Source: an uncultured Flavobacterium sp.
GTDB taxonomy: Bacteria > Bacteroidota > Bacteroidia > Flavobacteriales > Flavobacteriaceae
Direction of reading: 5' to 3'
NCBI RefSeq assembly: GCF_937876455.1
Contig: NZ_CALFIG010000298.1
Span: forward strand, 1 to 27,550
Length of the DNA stretch: 27,550 bases
The notes under the pieces are model-generated. The model had not been told where the DNA came from. It did no database searches and was given only the letters and a program-made list of their open reading frames with translations. Position 1 is the first letter of the stretch; every line of letters begins with the position of its first letter. The position numbers and the translations under genes are program-made. Positions 1 to 8,567 of the stretch are shown piece by piece.

Positions 1-185
1 ATGCTGTTGAAACTGCAAAAATTAAAGATGCGAATGTAACGAATGCGAAATTAGACAAAGCAAATATTCCATTGAGTGGTTTTGGTGCAGCAGCAGCAGA
101 TGTTGCTTTAGGTTCAAATAAGTTAACAGGAGTTGCAGATCCTACAGCTGCGCAAGATGCGGCTACGAAGAATTATGTAGACACA
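1..185 (+). repeat. Long direct repeat, copy 1 (identical to 787-971)
   Basis: Bases 1-185 match 787-971 without a mismatch in my base-by-base comparison. The unit encodes the AVETAKIKDANVT, SGFGAAAADVAL and AATKNYVD segments. The left end may extend beyond the window. Confidence 0.9.
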
Positions 186-2585
186 ACCATAACATCAAAT
201 GCTACTCCAGATGCTACTACTACTGTAAAAGGTAAGCTTCAATTAGCGGGAGATTTAACAGGTACTGCAGCTTCACCAGCAGTAGCGACAGGAGCAATTA
301 CGACAGCAAAACTAGCTGCTGATGCAGTAACTTCTGCTAAAATAACGGATGGAACTATTGTTGTAGGTGACTTGGCTGATAATGCTGTTGAAACTGCAAA
401 AATTAAAGATGCGAATGTAACGAATGCGAAATTAGACAAAGCAAATATTCCATTGAGTGGTTTTGGTGCAGCGGCATCAGATGTTGCTTTGGGTTCAAAT
501 AAGTTAACAGGAGTTGCAGATCCAACTTCAGCTCAAGATGCAGCTACTAAAAACTATGTGGATACAGCAGCAGCAGCAATTACAACGCTATCAGATGGGA
601 AAATTTATGTGGGTAACGCATCAAATGAGGCTACAGAAGTAACCCCAACAGGTGATATTACGATAACAAATGCTGGTGTTACTGCTATTGGTACAGGGAA
701 AGTAGTAACTGCTATGTTAGCCGATACAGCAGTAACAACTGTCAAAATTACTGATGCAAACGTTACTACAGCAAAATTAGCCAACGATGCTGTTGAAACT
801 GCAAAAATTAAAGATGCGAATGTAACGAATGCGAAATTAGACAAAGCAAATATTCCATTGAGTGGTTTTGGTGCAGCAGCAGCAGATGTTGCTTTAGGTT
901 CAAATAAGTTAACAGGAGTTGCAGATCCTACAGCTGCGCAAGATGCGGCTACGAAGAATTATGTAGACACATCAACAGCAGCAATTACAACGCTAGCAGA
1001 TGGTAAAATCTATGTGGGTAATGCTTCAAATGAAGCTACACAAGTAACTCCTACGGGAGATGTAACTATTACCAATGCAGGCGTTACAGCTATTGGTACA
1101 GGTAAAGTAAATTCTTTGAAAATTTTAGATGGGACAATCGCTGTGACTGATTTAGCAGATAATGCGGTAGAAACAGTAAAAGTTAAAGATGCAAATATTA
1201 CTACAGCCAAACTAGCTAATGATGCAGTAACTACAGCGAAAATAGCAGATGCGAATGTAACCTATGCAAAAATTCAAAATGTTAGTGCTACAGATAAAGT
1301 ATTAGGAAGAGTGAGTACTGGTGCTGGAGTCATTGAGGAAATTTCCACTACAGGAAGTGGTAATGTAGTACGTGCTACTTCGCCTACTCTTGTTACGCCT
1401 AATTTAGGAACTCCAAGTGCATTAGTTTTAACTAATGCAACAGGCTTATCATTAACTAGTGCGGTAACGGGTGTTTTACAAGTAACTAATGGAGGAACTG
1501 GTTCGGCAACAAAGAACTTTGTTGATTTAACGACAGATCAGACTGTAGCGGGTGTAAAAACCTTTTCAGGAAATTCAACTGTGGTAAATCAAAATTTAAC
1601 AGTTAATGCCGCAGGAACTACAGGTCAAGGAATCATTTTATCTGATGATGGTGATATTGTAGATAACAATGATGGAGCTGCAACTTTTCGTTTTACTGGA
1701 GGTATAAAAATTAATGATGGTAATAAATCGGCAGGAACAACTACCAAAATTACCCTCGCCAACACTGGTAATATAAACGCTTCTGGAAATATAACTGGTT
1801 CACAGATTGTTTCAAATGTAGCAACGGGAACAGCACCATTAGCAGTAACTTCAACTACTCCAGTGGCTAACTTAAGTATTGGAGGGAACGCAGCTACAGC
1901 AACAAAACTAGCGGCTACTAAGAATATAAATGGTGTAGCTTTTGACGGAAGTACAGATATTACTGTTGCAACGGCAGCAAATACTTTGACAGGAACCACT
2001 TTAGCATCCAATGTAGTAAATTCAAGTTTAACAAGTGTGGGAACTATTACTTCAGGAACTTGGAACGGAACAACTATTGCCATTGCAAATGGAGGAACTG
2101 GTCAAACAACTAAGGCCGCAGCATTTGATGCGCTTTCGCCAATGACAACAACTGGAGATATCATTTATGGAGGAGCAAGTGGAACAGGAACTCGTTTAGC
2201 AAAAGGAACAGACGGACAAGTTTTAACTTTAACAAGTGGTGTGCCAACTTGGTCAAATAATGGAGGTACAGCTTCTGTTTTGAGTAAATCGACAACTTAC
2301 ACAATTACATCAACCGATACTGCAAAATATGTAGTGTTTTCTGGTTCTACAGCAAGTCAAACCATTACACTGCCAAGTGCTGTAACGGTTGGAGCAGGAA
2401 GAGAAATAACCATTAAAAATGTAGCAAGTGTTTCAGTAACGATTAATGCTACTGCTGGATATCTTATTTCAGATAGTACCACTTCTACTGCTTCAAGTTT
2501 AGCAATTGGAATTGAACCATCTAATAACTGGATAAAAGCAATTTCAGATGGAACCAATTGGATTATTTTAAGAGCTTTATTCTAA
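1..2585 (+). CDS. Repetitive tail-fibre-like protein, 5' end outside the window
   Basis: The reading frame is open from the first complete codon at position 3, so the true start and any signal peptide lie upstream; a TTG at 72 is internal to a repeat and not a start. The visible 861 residues are low-complexity and rich in Ala, Thr, Asn and Val. The first half is built from repeats of the phage tail-fibre type, with an SGFGAAA segment, a GSNKLTGVADPT segment and an AATKNYVD segment, three copies each. A DGKIYVGNASNEAT segment occurs twice. The second half carries NGGTG motifs near 1485 and 2090, common in long tail-fibre-like proteins. The last 100 residues are a beta-rich cap resembling the end of the next gene. 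No sorting domain is visible; the protein ends in ILRALF. Function is inferred to be a surface fibre or adhesin; the binding target is unknown. Confidence 0.75.
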   Translation, partial: AVETAKIKDANVTNAKLDKANIPLSGFGAAAADVALGSNKLTGVADPTAAQDAATKNYVDTTITSNATPDATTTVKGKLQLAGDLTGTAASPAVATGAITTAKLAADAVTSAKITDGTIVVGDLADNAVETAKIKDANVTNAKLDKANIPLSGFGAAASDVALGSNKLTGVADPTSAQDAATKNYVDTAAAAITTLSDGKIYVGNASNEATEVTPTGDITITNAGVTAIGTGKVVTAMLADTAVTTVKITDANVTTAKLANDAVETAKIKDANVTNAKLDKANIPLSGFGAAAADVALGSNKLTGVADPTAAQDAATKNYVDTSTAAITTLADGKIYVGNASNEATQVTPTGDVTITNAGVTAIGTGKVNSLKILDGTIAVTDLADNAVETVKVKDANITTAKLANDAVTTAKIADANVTYAKIQNVSATDKVLGRVSTGAGVIEEISTTGSGNVVRATSPTLVTPNLGTPSALVLTNATGLSLTSAVTGVLQVTNGGTGSATKNFVDLTTDQTVAGVKTFSGNSTVVNQNLTVNAAGTTGQGIILSDDGDIVDNNDGAATFRFTGGIKINDGNKSAGTTTKITLANTGNINASGNITGSQIVSNVATGTAPLAVTSTTPVANLSIGGNAATATKLAATKNINGVAFDGSTDITVATAANTLTGTTLASNVVNSSLTSVGTITSGTWNGTTIAIANGGTGQTTKAAAFDALSPMTTTGDIIYGGASGTGTRLAKGTDGQVLTLTSGVPTWSNNGGTASVLSKSTTYTITSTDTAKYVVFSGSTASQTITLPSAVTVGAGREITIKNVASVSVTINATAGYLISDSTTSTASSLAIGIEPSNNWIKAISDGTNWIILRALF
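382..568 (+). repeat. Long direct repeat, copy 2 (diverged)
   Basis: The first 91 bases (382-472) are identical to copies 1 and 3. After that synonymous and some amino-acid changes accumulate, for example GCTAAAD versus SAQDAATKNYVD context changes from TAAQ to TSAQ. It is the older or unconverted member of the family. Confidence 0.8.
787..971 (+). repeat. Long direct repeat, copy 3 (identical to 1-185)
   Basis: Perfect 185-base copy of the start of the window, inside the same reading frame. Identity including silent positions points to recent duplication or gene conversion. Confidence 0.9.
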
Positions 2586-2602
2586 ATCAAATTAGATTGA
2601 AT

Positions 2603-3244
2603 ATGAAAAAAGCCACATTTATAATAGTTTTATTTTTTGCCTCTTTCAAGGGAAATTCCCAAACAGGTATTGGGACTGCTACGCCTAATGCTTCGGCAAA
2701 ATTAGAGGTGTACGCTACAGACAAAGGCTTTCTTCCTCCTAGAGTAGCTTTGACCGCAACGAATGCGGCAGGTCCAATAATATCGCCAGCAACAGGGTTA
2801 TTAGTTTACAATACAGCTACAATAGGAGCCTCGCCTAACAATGTGATTCCAGGGTATTATTATTGGAATGGTTCGGCATGGATTGCCATTATAGGCGCTT
2901 CTACATCGAGTAATATTACTGGAAATGGAACGACGAGTACCTTATCTAATTTTAGTTCGGTAATGAACGACCAAACAGCAAGTTATACATTGACCAATAG
3001 CGATAATGGAAAAGTAGTTACGCTAAATAGTGCCAGTGCAGTTACCGTAACAGTGCCGTCATTGTCTGTAGGTTTTAATTGCATGATTGTACAAAAAGGA
3101 ACAGGTCAAGTTACATTATCTGCTTCTGGTGTAACCATTTTAAATCGATACAGTTTTACCAAAACAGCAGGGCAATACGCAATATTAAGTTTAGTTTGTA
3201 TCGAAGCGAACAAATACATCTCATCAGGAGATATGTCAAATTAA
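2603..3244 (+). CDS. Small secreted fibre-like protein, 213 residues
   Basis: The start chosen is the ATG at 2603, which puts a signal peptide (residues 1-19, basic MKK then a hydrophobic core) at the N-terminus and leaves a 17-base gap after the preceding gene. An upstream in-frame start at 2558 would overlap that gene and bury the signal. Mature residues begin QTGIGTATP. An N-terminal module to about residue 95 (AKLEVYATDKGFLPPRV, then TGLLVYN and GYYYWNGSAW) is shared with the gene at 6130. Residues 125-200 form a beta-rich end (ASYTLTNSDNGKVVTL) resembling the last 100 residues of the preceding protein. No enzyme motif and no type IX sorting domain is visible. Probably a short fibre or cap subunit of the same surface structure; this role is inferred. 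Confidence 0.8.
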   Translation: MKKATFIIVLFFASFKGNSQTGIGTATPNASAKLEVYATDKGFLPPRVALTATNAAGPIISPATGLLVYNTATIGASPNNVIPGYYYWNGSAWIAIIGASTSSNITGNGTTSTLSNFSSVMNDQTASYTLTNSDNGKVVTLNSASAVTVTVPSLSVGFNCMIVQKGTGQVTLSASGVTILNRYSFTKTAGQYAILSLVCIEANKYISSGDMSN

Positions 3245-3250
3245 GAAGGC

Positions 3251-4714
3251 ATGAAAAAAATAATAAAAGGTGTTTTTTTTCTGTTTTTTCTGAGTGTTAA
3301 AGCACAACTTTTAGCACCATATCAGCCTGTACAAAAACAACCCAGAGTACAATTTGATTATTGGGTGTATAATATTTGTGGAGGGAGTGGTTTGACTAAT
3401 CAGTATCCTGTTGTCCCAACTAATATGACAGAAATGGATAATATGTTTAACACCTCTAATTCAAATACGACTTTATATCAAACTGGTAAAACAAATTCTG
3501 CTCGAATATTAGATTGGCAAAATTCTTCAGACTTAAGTGCAATTGGTATCAATTTACCGAATAGTGGCAATTATTTTGCTTTTAAAATACAAGGTACATT
3601 CATTCCTTTAGAAACAGGGAATTATACCTTTACCCAAGAATCAGACGATGCTAGTGATTTAATCTTTGAAGGAACAACTGTAATTTCAACCTATTTAGGG
3701 CAGGCCGTACAATCTTTAGGAACACATACAGGAACAATTTATTTAACCGCAGGGAAGGCTTATTCGTTTATTGCCAGAATGCAACAAGGAACCGGAGGAT
3801 TTGGATTCCGACTGTATTGGAAGTCGCCTACTCAAAATAGCGCACCAAGTTCGTATACTAGTGTTTATCCGGCAAATACCTATTACCAATCTTGGACACA
3901 GAATTTACAAGAAGTAGTAACGATTCCGCAATTAGATGGGTCTACTGCAGCAAATGCAGCACCAAGCGCTAAGTATATTCAAACGGCTTTTGGAAATTAT
4001 ACAGACGGTGTGTATTGGATTAATTTACCGTATGCAGGTCCTACACAAGTCTATTGTTTGCTTAATTCAGCAATTAATGGTGGAGGGTGGATGATGGCAA
4101 TGAAAGCGACACGCGGAACAACTTTCCCTTATTCTAGTTCTCATTGGACTTCTGTAACTACATTAAACCCGTCTGACAATACACGTAATGATGCCGATGC
4201 TAAATTTAACACCATGAATTACTATCATGCTAAAGATATTATGGCATTATGGCCAGACATTCCATGGAATTATGGCGGAAGTGCCACTGGCGGAAGTGTG
4301 AATACGAGTAGCAGCTATGGTGTGTGGTGTTGGTTGCAAAATAATTTCAATAATGGAATTCGAATAACTCCTATCAATTTTTTCAATTCGACTAGTAAAT
4401 TATTTTTTGGCGATGGTAATAATTTTGCAGGTAGAGGCACTGCTTTTTCAGCACAATCCGATGTGCGTTTTTACGGTTTTAATTATACTAATGCAAGTTC
4501 TACAGCAAGTGTACGTTGGGGTTTTGGATGGAATGAAAATGGAGGAGGATTGTATCCTAATGGTGAACAAACCTCCAATGATGTTTCAGGTGGAATAGGA
4601 ATGTCTGGATTATTTTCAACCAATATTAATTATTCGGCAGGAGATCAACTGTCATGCTGTTCTTCCAATTCAGGGATTAACCGAAGTGCAAGAGTAGAAA
4701 TTTATATACGATGA
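3251..4714 (+). CDS. Secreted PA14-like plus fibrinogen C-terminal-like protein, 487 residues
   Basis: ATG at 3251 follows an AAGAAGG ribosome-binding site and encodes a signal peptide ending KA before Q19. Residues about 100-205 look like a PA14-type beta-barrel, a carbohydrate-binding fold: GNYTFTQESDDASDLIF, later TGTIYLTAGKAYSFIARMQ and FRLYWKSP. Residues about 245-487 resemble a fibrinogen-related domain: TDGVYWINL, then NGGGWMMAMKATRG, and a long Trp/Gly/Asn-rich tail with a Cys pair near the end (LSCCSSNSG). Animal fibrinogen-related domains bind sugars or acetylated groups; bacterial examples are known but uncommon. The gene abuts its neighbours (6-base gap upstream, 1 base downstream), so coupled translation is likely. 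A T8 tract lies in the signal-peptide codons. No sorting domain is seen. A glycan-binding adhesin is the best inference. Confidence 0.85.
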   Translation: MKKIIKGVFFLFFLSVKAQLLAPYQPVQKQPRVQFDYWVYNICGGSGLTNQYPVVPTNMTEMDNMFNTSNSNTTLYQTGKTNSARILDWQNSSDLSAIGINLPNSGNYFAFKIQGTFIPLETGNYTFTQESDDASDLIFEGTTVISTYLGQAVQSLGTHTGTIYLTAGKAYSFIARMQQGTGGFGFRLYWKSPTQNSAPSSYTSVYPANTYYQSWTQNLQEVVTIPQLDGSTAANAAPSAKYIQTAFGNYTDGVYWINLPYAGPTQVYCLLNSAINGGGWMMAMKATRGTTFPYSSSHWTSVTTLNPSDNTRNDADAKFNTMNYYHAKDIMALWPDIPWNYGGSATGGSVNTSSSYGVWCWLQNNFNNGIRITPINFFNSTSKLFFGDGNNFAGRGTAFSAQSDVRFYGFNYTNASSTASVRWGFGWNENGGGLYPNGEQTSNDVSGGIGMSGLFSTNINYSAGDQLSCCSSNSGINRSARVEIYIR

Positions 4715-4715
4715 T

Positions 4716-6122
4716 ATGAAAGAAATAATACTATTGTTTTTCTTATTTAGTTTTGGTTTGTTAAATGCCCAAACAGGTATTGGCACCACTACGCCTGTGA
4801 ATAAATTACAAGTAGAAACCACCGTTGCTGATCCTGTCAATTCTGGTACTTCTGCAAATGGCAATTTGAGATTAAGCGGTACATCAGGAAGTCATGTATT
4901 GGATTTTGGATTGAGTAGTTCAAGCACCTATTCGTGGTTGCAATCGCGGTCTCAATCTAACTATGGAACTAATTACAATTTACTTTTAAATCCGAATGGA
5001 GGGAATGTAGGAATTGGAACCACATCGCCAACCGCTAGACTCAATATTGCAGGTGGAGGTATTCGAATTGCCACTGGTTTTGGAAATGCAACAACAAGAC
5101 CTGCTTTAAATTCAGGGAGTGTGGGTAGTTACGAAATTAGGGGTGTAGGCTCAGGTGGTGGTACAGCGCAATCAGATGGATCAGATGATGGATTCTTACG
5201 ATTATCGGCAGGTGGTGGAACTAATACAAATACACAAGCTTCTATTGATTTATCTGGATATTCAACGGTAGCTGATATGAGTAGTACTATTGTAATGCGA
5301 ACGTTAGGTACTGAGAGATTGAGAATTGATCCGTATGGGAAAGTGGGTTTAGGGACTTCAAGTCCTGCTACATCACTGCATATCCAAAACGGAAACACAT
5401 TTGGAAACCCTGGAAGTACTTCAAGTCCGAGTATTTATCTGTACAATACTAACAATGCTTCTTCAACAGCCAATTCAACTATAAGCGTCAGAACGGCGGG
5501 TACAGGAAGTGGTAAGCCGTATTATAGTTTGGACGTAAATGGAGCCTTTGGATACAGTATGGGTATTAATAATCCTACCGATCAAATGATTTTAAATACC
5601 AGTTGGGATTTTAACACTACTGCTACTAATAATGCCATTATCGTCAATCGAACAGGTCAATCAAGAGTTATCATACCGGCTAGTGCGGGAAGTTATGTGA
5701 CAGATTGGCCCTCGGGTTGGGGAGGCGGCTTAGCTACTTTTGATTTTTCTTGTGCTGGGATTTATTACAATACATTGGCTGCAAGATCTGATAAAAGATT
5801 AAAAAACACTATTACTACCATTACTAATGATTTAGTTGCAAAGTATCTGCAATTAAGACCGGTGAGTTATTATTGGAATCAAGATCGATCTCGAGATACA
5901 AAATTACAATACGGTTTAATTGCTCAAGAAGTGGAAACTCTTTTTCCTGAAATGGTGAATACGGCAACCGATGAAATGCAAACGAAATCAGTGAATTATC
6001 AATCTTTACACGCCTTATCTCTAAAAGTTATTCAGTCGCAACAAGCTGAAATTGAGACCTTGAAAAAGCAACAAGCCGATATGGAAGCACGACTACTCCA
6101 ATTAGAAGCCAAATTGAAATAA
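4716..6122 (+). CDS. Secreted tail-fibre protein with C-terminal S74 intramolecular chaperone, 468 residues
   Basis: The ATG at 4716 lies one base after the previous stop. Residues 1-18 are a signal peptide, with the mature protein starting QTGIGTTTPV. Residues 19-105 (LRLSGTSGSHVLDFGLSSS, then NVGIGTTSPTARL) form a module shared with the gene at 7605. The middle is Ser/Thr/Gly-rich fibre sequence with VGLGTSSP. The last 110 residues match the S74 intramolecular chaperone family known from phage endosialidases and MYRF: SDKRLKN gives Ser358 and Lys363 at the family's S-x4-K spacing, followed by LRPVSYYWNQ and YGLIAQEVETLFPEMV, and a C-terminal coiled coil from about residue 440. In the family this domain drives trimer folding and then cuts itself off just before the Ser. 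Expected product: a trimeric extracellular or periplasmic fibre. Confidence 0.87.
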   Translation: MKEIILLFFLFSFGLLNAQTGIGTTTPVNKLQVETTVADPVNSGTSANGNLRLSGTSGSHVLDFGLSSSSTYSWLQSRSQSNYGTNYNLLLNPNGGNVGIGTTSPTARLNIAGGGIRIATGFGNATTRPALNSGSVGSYEIRGVGSGGGTAQSDGSDDGFLRLSAGGGTNTNTQASIDLSGYSTVADMSSTIVMRTLGTERLRIDPYGKVGLGTSSPATSLHIQNGNTFGNPGSTSSPSIYLYNTNNASSTANSTISVRTAGTGSGKPYYSLDVNGAFGYSMGINNPTDQMILNTSWDFNTTATNNAIIVNRTGQSRVIIPASAGSYVTDWPSGWGGGLATFDFSCAGIYYNTLAARSDKRLKNTITTITNDLVAKYLQLRPVSYYWNQDRSRDTKLQYGLIAQEVETLFPEMVNTATDEMQTKSVNYQSLHALSLKVIQSQQAEIETLKKQQADMEARLLQLEAKLK

Positions 6123-6129
6123 TACGATC

Positions 6130-7584
6130 ATGAAAAAGGGAATCATAATTATTGTATTAACGGTATTTTGTATTTGTCAAAGCAATGCCCAAACGGGTAT
6201 TGGGACTACTACCCCAAATCCTTCAGCTAAATTAGATGTATATGCTACGGATAAGGGCTTTTTGCCACCACGTGTTACCTTAACTAGTGTTACTGATGCT
6301 ACTACAATTCCATTTCCTGCCACTGGTTTATTAGTATATAATATAGGCTCTGTGGGGTTACAGTCAGGCTACTATTATTGGAATGGTGCGAGTTGGGCAA
6401 CGATAGCCACTTCTAGTATTGCAGGATCAGGTGTTGTGGCATCCGATTTGGTAAAACTCTATCAAGAAGCCTATTCTACTACTGCAGGTAAAGCATCAAG
6501 TACGGATGGCTATAGCTTTACAGTTCCCGTTTCTGGTCGTTATGAATTTAATTTTAACTGTACAGGATGGAATTCAAATGGAGGTACTATCAAATTAACT
6601 TTTAATGTAAGACAGGGAACAACAGTTTTAGCTTCGGATTATCATCAGTCTATAAGCAGTAATATTTGGGCTGAATACGAAGGAAGGGTTGAAGTGAATT
6701 TAAATGCTGGAACCACATACAACGTTCAGGTTGTTACAACTACTGGATATAGAGATTATCGTGATTGGGATAAAATTATGTATAAACAAGTTGCAGGGAA
6801 TCTTCCTGTAAATGTATACCCTTGGGTGTTGAGTGGCAATGATGTGTATAATACTAGTGGAAAAGTGGGGATAGGTACTTCTTCTCCCGCAACCACCTTG
6901 GATGTAAATGGGGCTTTAAATTTATCAAATACCACTACAACACCTTCTATCAATGTAAAAAATGGTGATGCAGCTGCTACTTTCAATGATAATGCACAAA
7001 TTAAAATGGGTTGGGCTGGTAGTGCTGCAGGCACGAGTCAGTATGCACAATTTATCCATACGAGACACAATGCAGGTCCTACAAACAATGCCATTGATTT
7101 TTATTTGTCTGATGGTACTGCTAATAATACCATTACAACTGGTTCCACTCGTGCTATGTCAATATTAAGTCCTGGAGATGTAGAAATCTCAGGCAAACTA
7201 ACCATAGGAAATGCGTCTGGGAATGTAGCCACTAAAGTGTCAGGTTTTGTAAATGCAGGAACGTTTTTAAGTATGGATAATTTAAAAGTATCTGTAACAA
7301 CGGGTGGTAGTAGAGGATTGAGTGTTGGTGCAGTATCTACAAACTTTACCGCAAATATTTCGGCATATTATGCTATGAATGGTGGTGTTGCTGGTTCTGC
7401 GGCTGCAAATGTTGCCTATACTACAACTCCATCAGGTGCTGCTTTTGGTTGGAGTTTTCCGAGTGAAGGCGATGGTTCATATTATAATATTTTAGATAAA
7501 ACAAATAATAGAATGTATCGCGTTACTTTATTTATAGGCGCTAGTTATCTTAATAATTTTATATCCATAGAAAGATTATATTAA
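6130..7584 (+). CDS. Secreted fibre-like protein with beta-sandwich module, 484 residues
   Basis: The ATG at 6130 is 7 bases after the preceding stop. Signal peptide residues 1-20, mature start QTGIGTTTPN. Residues 22-95 repeat the N-terminal module of the gene at 2603 (AKLDVYATDKGFLPPRV, ATGLLVYN, GYYYWNGASW). Residues about 110-215 look like a C1q/TNF-like or other jelly-roll sandwich: DGYSFTVPVSGRYEFNF, then alternating hydrophobic strands to YNVQVVTTTGYRDYRDW. A tail-fibre motif KVGIGTSSPATTLDVNG starts near residue 246. The C-terminal 60 residues are beta-rich and aromatic (YNILDKTNNRMYRVTLF). No S74 domain and no type IX sorting domain. A binding fibre is inferred; the assignment of the jelly roll is by eye only. 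Confidence 0.8.
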   Translation: MKKGIIIIVLTVFCICQSNAQTGIGTTTPNPSAKLDVYATDKGFLPPRVTLTSVTDATTIPFPATGLLVYNIGSVGLQSGYYYWNGASWATIATSSIAGSGVVASDLVKLYQEAYSTTAGKASSTDGYSFTVPVSGRYEFNFNCTGWNSNGGTIKLTFNVRQGTTVLASDYHQSISSNIWAEYEGRVEVNLNAGTTYNVQVVTTTGYRDYRDWDKIMYKQVAGNLPVNVYPWVLSGNDVYNTSGKVGIGTSSPATTLDVNGALNLSNTTTTPSINVKNGDAAATFNDNAQIKMGWAGSAAGTSQYAQFIHTRHNAGPTNNAIDFYLSDGTANNTITTGSTRAMSILSPGDVEISGKLTIGNASGNVATKVSGFVNAGTFLSMDNLKVSVTTGGSRGLSVGAVSTNFTANISAYYAMNGGVAGSAAANVAYTTTPSGAAFGWSFPSEGDGSYYNILDKTNNRMYRVTLFIGASYLNNFISIERLY

Positions 7585-7604
7585 CAGATTGAAAAATCAA
7601 TAGG

Positions 7605-8567
7605 ATGAAAAAAAGAATTACAACTAAAATAGTGCTTATTGTGTTATTAATTGGAGGTTTTTCTAATGCTCAAACCGGCATTGGAACCACTACGCCAGTC
7701 AATAAATTTCAAATTGAAGCCACAACGGCAGATCCTGCTACAACAGGTGCTGCTGCCAATGGAAATCTTAGAATAAGCGGAACATCGGGATCTCATGTAT
7801 TGGATTTTGGACTCAGTAGTTCGGCTACTTTTTCATGGTTGCAAGCTCGATCAAAGACAGCCTACGGAACCAATTATTTTTTAGCCTTAAATCCTAATGG
7901 TGGTTGGGTAGGCATAGGAACTTCTGCACCTACTTCGATTTTAACTGTTGGAAAATCAGATGGTACTACTGGAGGAGAAGTCACATTAAATCCTTCTAAT
8001 AGTACTACAGAAGGAGGTCAGATTACCTTTAAAAAATCAATTACAAGTAGTACTTACGATTGGACTATTGATCAAGTGGGAGACGCCACAGCACCCCGAT
8101 TTAGAATTTTTCCAGGCGCTACAGAAACTAATGGGATAATAATCAAAGAGAATGGGTATGTAGGTATTGGAATTGTCAATCCTACTACTAAGTTATACGT
8201 GAATGGGGATATTACGGCTAATTCAGTCGCTGGAACATCTGATGCCAGATATAAAATAAATATCAGACCTGTAACGAATGCTTTAGAAAAGGTAAATGCC
8301 ATGCAAGGTGTCTATTTTAATTGGAATCAAAAAGAGTTTCCTCAAAAGGAATTTGGTAGCCAAAATGAATTAGGGTTTATTGCGCAAGATGTTGAAAAGG
8401 TTTTGCCAGAAGTGGTTACCAAAGAAAAAAACAACGAAGAATATCGAGCAGTTAAATACGATAAGGTTGTCGCCTTATTAGTTGAAGCAATTAAAGAGCA
8501 ACAAAAACAAATTGATGTTTTGCAACAAAAAGTAAATGAATTGACTAAAGAAATTTCTAAAAAATAA
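7605..8567 (+). CDS. Secreted short tail-fibre protein with S74 intramolecular chaperone, 320 residues
   Basis: ATG at 7605, 20 bases after the previous stop; signal peptide residues 1-22 ending SNA before Q23. The N-terminal module (TGIGTTTPVNKFQIEATTADP, then LRISGTSGSHVLDFGLSSS and NGGWVGIGTSAPT) is a close paralogue of that in the gene at 4716. A second VGIGIVNPTTKLYVNGDITA motif sits around residue 185. The S74 domain starts at SDARYKIN with Ser212 and Lys217, the same S-x4-K spacing as the paralogue, followed by NAMQGVYFNWNQ and the family hallmark GFIAQDVEKVLPEVV. The C-terminus is a Lys/Gln/Glu-rich coiled coil (about residues 285-320). Predicted to trimerise, fold the fibre and release the C-terminal piece. 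It looks like a shorter version of the 4716 product, possibly forming a mixed or alternative fibre. Confidence 0.87.
   Translation: MKKRITTKIVLIVLLIGGFSNAQTGIGTTTPVNKFQIEATTADPATTGAAANGNLRISGTSGSHVLDFGLSSSATFSWLQARSKTAYGTNYFLALNPNGGWVGIGTSAPTSILTVGKSDGTTGGEVTLNPSNSTTEGGQITFKKSITSSTYDWTIDQVGDATAPRFRIFPGATETNGIIIKENGYVGIGIVNPTTKLYVNGDITANSVAGTSDARYKINIRPVTNALEKVNAMQGVYFNWNQKEFPQKEFGSQNELGFIAQDVEKVLPEVVTKEKNNEEYRAVKYDKVVALLVEAIKEQQKQIDVLQQKVNELTKEISKK

Noticed and set aside
72..74. TTG as the start of the first gene
   Set aside because: The same frame runs open to the window edge with the same repeat sequence found in full at 382 and 787.
1625..2083. Minus-strand frame of 152 codons within the first gene
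   Set aside because: Composition is the antisense of a Thr/Ala/Asn-rich repeat protein; no recognisable domain or start signal.
2558..2602. Earlier start for the second gene
   Set aside because: It overlaps the end of the previous gene and places 15 residues before an otherwise normal signal peptide.
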